The notes under the pieces are model-generated. The model was not told the DNA's origin, searched no databases, and saw nothing but the letters and a program-made list of their open reading frames with translations. Both the position numbers and the translations under genes were made by a program. Source: a bacterium (lineage in GTDB: Bacteria > Bacillota > Limnochordia > DTU080 > RSA5). Taken from it: a stretch of DNA of 57,270 nucleotides. Shown in pieces: positions 52,368 through 57,270 of this stretch (position 1 is its first letter; each line of letters opens with the position of its first letter). The stretch spans positions 1-57,270 of the forward strand of contig PKEU01000060.1 of assembly GCA_002919195.1 (NCBI GenBank), given 5' to 3'.

Positions 52368-52795
52368 GAGCGCTCACCACCTGCGACTTCTTCTCGCGCG
52401 ACCACGCGCGTTCCGATGGGAAGCTTGTGGGCCGCAAGCCGCAAGGCCTCGCGCGCCAGCTCCTCCGGAACGCCTCCCAGCTCAAACATGACCCGTCCGG
52501 GTTTGACGACGGCCACCCAGTACTCGGGAGACCCTTTCCCCTTGCCCATACGGGTCTCAGCAGGCTTTTTCGTCACCGGCTTATCCGGAAAGATCTTGAT
52601 CCAGACCCGCCCGCCGCGGCGGATATGCCGGGTCATGGCGACACGGGCGGCTTCGATCTGGGTGTTGGTAACCCAACCGGGCTCGGTGGCTTGCAGTCCA
52701 AACTCGCCAAAAGTGAGCGTATTGCCCCGGTAAGCCTTGCCCTTGCGCCGGCCGCGGTGCACCTTACGATACTTGACCTTTTTTGGCATCAACAT
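52364..52795 (-). CDS. rplP: 50S ribosomal protein L16
   Basis: A 143-residue protein: [19 protein letters not shown] and [21 protein letters not shown]. Confidence 0.97.
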   Translation of the reverse strand: MLMPKKVKYRKVHRGRRKGKAYRGNTLTFGEFGLQATEPGWVTNTQIEAARVAMTRHIRRGGRVWIKIFPDKPVTKKPAETRMGKGKGSPEYWVAVVKPGRVMFELGGVPEELAREALRLAAHKLPIGTRVVAREEVAGGERS

Positions 52796-52810
52796 CGGGT
52801 ATACGCCCCC

Positions 52811-53473
52811 TTACGCTTCCTGCTGCTGGGGCTTATGGCCCTTTTCCGGCAGGACTTCGCCTTTGTAGATCCAAACCTTGACGCCGATTTGCCCGTAGGT
52901 CGTCTTGGCCTCGGCGAAACCGTAGTCGATATCCGCCCGCAGCGTGTGGAGGGGGATCGATCCTTCCGACGCCCACTCGGCGCGAGCGATTTCCGCGCCC
53001 CCGAGCCTTCCGGCAACCCGGATCTTAATCCCCTTGGCGCCCAAGCGCATGGCGCGCTGTTGGGCCTGTTTCATCGCCCGGCGGAACGAGACGCGCCTTT
53101 CCAACTGAAAGGCGATGTTTTCCGCGACGAGCTGCGCGTCGAGCTCAGGCCTTTTCACTTCGACGATGTTGATCTGAAGCTGTTTGCCGGTCCTCTCCTC
53201 CAGCTCTTTGCGAAGCCGGTCCACCTCGGCCCCGCCCTTGCCGATCACCATGCCGGGCCGGGCGGTGTAGATCGTCACCTTGGCCCGGTTAGCGGCCCGC
53301 TCGATCTCGACTTTGGAGATGCCCGCGGTGTAAAACCGCTCCTTGATCCGGCGGCGGATCTCCAAGTCCTCGTGCAGCAGCTCCGCGTACTCTTTCTTGC
53401 CGGCGTACCACCGGCCGTCCCAATCTTTGATGATTCCCAGTCGTAGTCCGACCGGATGTACCTTCTGGCCCAA
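52811..53473 (-). CDS. rpsC: 30S ribosomal protein S3
   Basis: A 220-residue protein: [14 protein letters not shown], the KH domain [15 protein letters not shown] and the C-terminal domain with [10 protein letters not shown]. Confidence 0.97.
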   Translation of the reverse strand: MGQKVHPVGLRLGIIKDWDGRWYAGKKEYAELLHEDLEIRRRIKERFYTAGISKVEIERAANRAKVTIYTARPGMVIGKGGAEVDRLRKELEERTGKQLQINIVEVKRPELDAQLVAENIAFQLERRVSFRRAMKQAQQRAMRLGAKGIKIRVAGRLGGAEIARAEWASEGSIPLHTLRADIDYGFAEAKTTYGQIGVKVWIYKGEVLPEKGHKPQQQEA

Positions 53474-53519
53474 AGGAAGTCCCCCTTCGTCACGCAGCTA
53501 ACAACTGGCTTTCGCCTCG

Positions 53520-53858
53520 CTACTCCTTACGCTCGGCCACCACGACCGTGATGTGACTGGTGCGCTTGCGAATCCGGTCGGCCGCGCCCCGAGCCCGGGG
53601 CATGATCCGCTTGAGCGTCGGTCCCTGGTCCACGTAGGCCTTGGAGACGTAGAGACTGTCCGGATTGAGCTCCAGGTTGTTTTCCGCATTGGCCACGGCC
53701 GAGCGCACCACTTTGGAGACGATCCGCGACGCCCGCTTGGGGGTCAGCTCCAAAATGGCCAAAGCCTCCGCAACGTCTTTGCCCCGGATCAAGTTGACGA
53801 CTTGCCTCGCTTTTCGGGGCGAAATGCGAACGTAGCGCGCAACCGCTCTCGCTTCCAT
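53520..53858 (-). CDS. rplV: 50S ribosomal protein L22
   Basis: A 112-residue protein: [20 protein letters not shown] and [21 protein letters not shown] 53858 has GGGGGA seven bases upstream; GTG 53864 is the alternative. Confidence 0.97.
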   Translation of the reverse strand: MEARAVARYVRISPRKARQVVNLIRGKDVAEALAILELTPKRASRIVSKVVRSAVANAENNLELNPDSLYVSKAYVDQGPTLKRIMPRARGAADRIRKRTSHITVVVAERKE

Positions 53859-53870
53859 CCTCACGTCCCC

Positions 53871-54152
53871 CTATCGGACCCGGGTCGACCGCTCGGAGCC
53901 TGCGTGCCCGCGGAAAGTCCGGGTCGGCGCAAACTCGCCGAGCTTATGGCCTACCATTTCCTCAGTGATGTAAATCGGCACATGTTTGCGGCCGTCGTGG
54001 ACCGCAATCGTGTGACCCACCATCTCGGGGAAGATCGTCGAACCCCGCGACCAGGTGCGGATCACGCGCTTCTCCCCCGATTCGTTCATCTTGCGTACCT
54101 TTGCCAACAGCTTGGGGTCAGCCCAGGGACCCTTTTTCACAGATCGGCCCAT
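53871..54152 (-). CDS. rpsS: 30S ribosomal protein S19
   Basis: A 93-residue protein: [15 protein letters not shown], the [20 protein letters not shown] core and [11 protein letters not shown]. Confidence 0.98.
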   Translation of the reverse strand: MGRSVKKGPWADPKLLAKVRKMNESGEKRVIRTWSRGSTIFPEMVGHTIAVHDGRKHVPIYITEEMVGHKLGEFAPTRTFRGHAGSERSTRVR

Positions 54153-54199
54153 CTACTGCCACCTCCGAAATCTCGATGCGCCAAGAGAAAGCTCACCGG

Positions 54200-55027
<828 letters not shown>

Positions 55028-55074
55028 TCAAAACACTCCCTTGCGACCCTTGTCGAGCTCGTCGCCCCGCCGGC

Positions 55075-55359
55075 TTACAAGCCCTCAAAGATCTCGATGC
55101 GGTCTCCCTCCGCCAGCTGCACGATGGCCTTCTTCCGTTCGGGACGCCGTCCCTCGAAACGCCCCATTCTCCTGACCTTTCCGGGGATGCGGCTGGTGTT
55201 GACCTTAACCACTTTAACGCCAAAGATCTGCTCGACGGCGCGCTTTACTTGCGTCTTCGTCGCTTTGAGCGCCACTTCAAAGGTGTACTTGTTTTCCTCC
55301 ATCTGCCTGGTGCTCTCTTCTGTCACCAGCGGACGGATGATGACGTCGCGCGGGTCCAT
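55075..55359 (-). CDS. rplW: 50S ribosomal protein L23
   Basis: A 94-residue protein: [19 protein letters not shown] and [20 protein letters not shown]. Its ATG shares one base with the rplD stop (TGATG). Confidence 0.97.
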   Translation of the reverse strand: MDPRDVIIRPLVTEESTRQMEENKYTFEVALKATKTQVKRAVEQIFGVKVVKVNTSRIPGKVRRMGRFEGRRPERKKAIVQLAEGDRIEIFEGL

Positions 55360-55985
55360 CAGCCGAGCACCTCCTCGATCTTCGCGACCGCATCCTTGGT
55401 TGCGATCACCTTGCTGTGGCGAACGACATCGTACACATTGAGGTCACCGGCCCGGGTCGTCCCCACGCCGGGAATGTTGCGCGCCGAAAGAACCACGTTG
55501 CGATCGACATCCGCCGTCACCAGCAGCGCGCTGCTTCCCTTGGCTTTCAGGTTGGCGAGGAGCTCGACCACCTGACGGGTCTTGGGTTGCGCAAGCTGCA
55601 GCTCGTCCAAGACCAGAAACTCGCCAGCGGCAACCTTGCTGGAGAGCGCCGAACGCAAAGCCGCCCGGCGGGCCTTTTTCGGCATCGCTTGACGATAATC
55701 GCGGGGCTTCGGCCCAAAGACGGTGCCGCCCCCTACCCAAATGGGCGAGCGGATGCTCCCATGCCGGGCGCGGCCCGTTCCCTTTTGCCGCCAGGGCTTG
55801 CGGCCCCCGCCGGAGACCTCTCCCCGGGTCTTGGTCGAAGCCGTGCCCTGCCGTTGATTGGCGAGGTACCGAACCACCGCTTGGTGCACCAGGGCCTCGT
55901 TCACTTCGACTCCGAAGATGTCGTCCCGGAGCTCAATGTCGCCCACTTGCTCCCCTTTGGTATTGTAAACGGCAACTCTAGGCAC
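55359..55985 (-). CDS. rplD: 50S ribosomal protein L4
   Basis: A 208-residue protein: [20 protein letters not shown] with [15 protein letters not shown], the extended loop that reaches the exit tunnel. Confidence 0.97.
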   Translation of the reverse strand: MPRVAVYNTKGEQVGDIELRDDIFGVEVNEALVHQAVVRYLANQRQGTASTKTRGEVSGGGRKPWRQKGTGRARHGSIRSPIWVGGGTVFGPKPRDYRQAMPKKARRAALRSALSSKVAAGEFLVLDELQLAQPKTRQVVELLANLKAKGSSALLVTADVDRNVVLSARNIPGVGTTRAGDLNVYDVVRHSKVIATKDAVAKIEEVLG

Positions 55986-56015
55986 AACCTTGCCTCCTCT
56001 CGTCGACTGAATCCG

Positions 56016-56663
56016 TTAGCCCTTGTATTTGGCTTTGACTGTCTCGCGAATCTCAAGGAGCGCCCCTTTGGGCCCGGGCACGGATCCACGGATCAAAAGA
56101 AGGTTGCGCTCTGGGTCGACTTTCACGATTTGCAGCCCCTGCACCGTGCGGCGTACGCCGCCCATGCGCCCGGGGAGCTTGCGGCCCTTAAAAACCCGTT
56201 GCGGATCGGTGGCGCCCAGCGAGCCCACCCTCCGGTGATACATCGAACCGTGCGACATGGGCCCCCGGTGGAAGTTCCAGCGCTTGATGGCGCCCGCGAA
56301 CCCCTTGCCCTTGGAGGTCCCCGTCACATCGACATACTCGCCTTCCTGAAAGAGATCGGCTCGGAGCTCCTGGCCTACCTCAAGGCCCTGCATCACTTCG
56401 GAGTCCTCGATCCTGATCTCCCGCAAGTACCGGGCGGGCTCCACATTGGCTCTGGCAAAGTGACCCTTGAGCGGTTTATTCACCCTCTGAGGCTTGGCCG
56501 TGCCGATGCCCACTTGAATCGCCTCATACCCGTCGGTCGCGCTCGTCTTTTTCTGCACCACGCGGCAGGGCTCCACCTGGACGACCGTGACGGGAATCGC
56601 CTGCCCCTGTTCATCGAAGATTTGGGTCATGCCGACCTTCGTACCAAACAAGCCCTTGGGCAC
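56016..56663 (-). CDS. rplC: 50S ribosomal protein L3
   Basis: A 215-residue protein: GLFGTKVGMTQIFDEQGQA and KGKGFAGAIKRWNFHRGPMS. Start GTG 56663. Confidence 0.97.
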   Translation of the reverse strand: MPKGLFGTKVGMTQIFDEQGQAIPVTVVQVEPCRVVQKKTSATDGYEAIQVGIGTAKPQRVNKPLKGHFARANVEPARYLREIRIEDSEVMQGLEVGQELRADLFQEGEYVDVTGTSKGKGFAGAIKRWNFHRGPMSHGSMYHRRVGSLGATDPQRVFKGRKLPGRMGGVRRTVQGLQIVKVDPERNLLLIRGSVPGPKGALLEIRETVKAKYKG

Positions 56664-56693
56664 CTCAAATCATCCCTTCACGTGCAAGCCTCA

Positions 56694-57008
56694 TTATAGC
56701 TTGATTTCAATATCCACACCCGCAGGCAAATCCAGCCGCATCAACGCGTCCACCGTCTTAGGCGTGGGCTCCAAAATGTCGATCAGACGCTTGTGCGTCC
56801 GCATCTCAAACTGCTCACGTGAATCCTTGTCGATGTGGGGCGAACGCAGCACCGTAAAGACACTCCGTTCGGTGGGCAAGGGCACCGGCCCCGATACCGA
56901 AGCCCCGGTACGCCTCGCCGTCTCAACGATCCTCTCGGCAGAGCTGTCGAGGATCTGGTGGTCAAACGCCTTCAGCCGGATGCGAATCTTTTGCCTCACG
57001 CTAGCCAT
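56694..57008 (-). CDS. rpsJ: 30S ribosomal protein S10
   Basis: A 104-residue protein from ATG 57008 ([17 protein letters not shown]) with GGAGG eight bases upstream. [20 protein letters not shown] is the family signature. It is the first gene of the S10 operon, downstream of tuf. The longer frame to 57068 is not needed. Confidence 0.97.
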   Translation of the reverse strand: MASVRQKIRIRLKAFDHQILDSSAERIVETARRTGASVSGPVPLPTERSVFTVLRSPHIDKDSREQFEMRTHKRLIDILEPTPKTVDALMRLDLPAGVDIEIKL

Positions 57009-57074
57009 CTGCGCTTCCTCCTCGCCCGATTGACGGACATGCTCAGTAGAAATTACCTCTGCCTCCACCCGGGA

Positions 57075-57104
57075 AGCGCTCGGAAGAATGCCCTTCCGAG
57101 CGCT
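57075..57104. repeat. Perfect 11-bp hairpin between tuf and rpsJ
   Basis: AGCGCTCGGAA (57075-57085) pairs with TTCCGAGCGCT (57094-57104) around an 8-base loop, extendable by two or three pairs across one mismatch. No T run follows on either strand. It is a candidate processing site, attenuator part or S10 leader structure. Confidence 0.6.
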
Positions 57105-57183
57105 CCCACACGACGCGGAGGCAGAGCAACCTCCTACGTCATCGCGATTGGACTTTGATCGCAGGCATCAGCCTGCTGCTCCT

Positions 57184-57270
57184 TTAGGCCAAGATCTTGG
57201 TGACGACACCGGCGCCGACCGTGCGGCCACCCTCACGGATCGCAAAGCGCAGCCCCTCTTCCATCGCAAT
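57184..57270 (-). CDS. tuf: Elongation factor Tu (C-terminal end only)
   Basis: The last 28 codons of EF-Tu run in from the right edge: the frame reads IAMEEGLRFAIREGGRTVG and ends VVTKILA before the TAA at 57184-57186. These are invariant C-terminal EF-Tu residues. The rest of the gene lies beyond the window, giving the str-S10 order. Confidence 0.95.
   Translation of the reverse strand: MAMEEGLRFAIREGGRTVGAGVVTKILA

Noticed and set aside
57075-57104. Terminator call for the tuf-rpsJ hairpin
   Set aside because: No T run follows the stem on either strand.

Overview
The window (roughly 60-65% G+C by eye) looks like chromosome of a high-GC, probably thermophilic member of the Bacillota. The reasons are the Firmicutes-type order rplQ-ecfA1-ecfA2-ecfT-truA-rplM-rpsI after a complete S10-spc-alpha cluster, a KOW-domain gene between map and infA, zinc (Cys-rich) forms of S14, S4, L36, L24 and adenylate kinase, strong AGGAGG ribosome-binding sites with many GTG/TTG starts, and SOS boxes of the Gram-positive CGAAC-N4-GTTCG type. 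Several features hint at a double-membrane (diderm) Bacillota such as Limnochordia: two ABC solute-binding proteins without a lipobox cysteine, a LolA-like protein, and an RND transporter fused to a C-terminal region that reads like an outer-membrane beta-barrel. This placement is inference, not proven by the sequence.

Layout. 1-6737 (minus): NADH:quinone oxidoreductase genes nuoA-B-C-D-E-F and most of nuoG, in that transcription order, behind a good sigma-A promoter framed by a 12-nt inverted repeat. 6855-19929: mixed single genes. These are a small membrane protein, an M20 peptidase, a small zinc ribbon, a LysM/peptidoglycan-binding exported protein, a YigZ-family protein, an AcuC-like deacetylase, a degenerate M24 peptidase homologue, endonuclease III, a subtilisin-like lipoprotein, a MoaD-MoaE fusion, KDPG aldolase, a degenerate JAMM-TM-LysM protein, signal peptidase I, a YpiB-like protein and a PhnP-like hydrolase. 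20065-22893 (plus): two tandem, highly similar solute-binding proteins, each with its own terminator and no permease nearby. 22996-27864 (minus): an SOS-controlled mutagenesis cassette imuB-DUF-dnaE2. 28006-28761: an SDR protein with the catalytic Tyr changed to Phe. 28969-33997 (plus): LolA-like protein and the RND/beta-barrel fusion. 34076-36854 (plus): stress-type protein, small membrane protein and a class A penicillin-binding protein. 36908-57270 (minus): the ribosomal protein superoperon, read from tuf (partial, right edge) through rpsJ to rpsI, with the ECF transporter module and truA inside it.

The largest blocks are housekeeping: respiration (complex I) and translation/secretion (ribosomal proteins, rpoA, secY, adk, map, infA). 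The accessory interest lies between 6.8 and 34 kb. The best candidates for something undescribed are the RND-transporter/beta-barrel polyprotein with its LolA-like partner, the JAMM-like/LysM membrane protein, and a cluster of enzyme homologues that have lost catalytic residues (M24 peptidase, SDR, ImuB). I saw no CRISPR array, insertion sequence, tRNA or rRNA.
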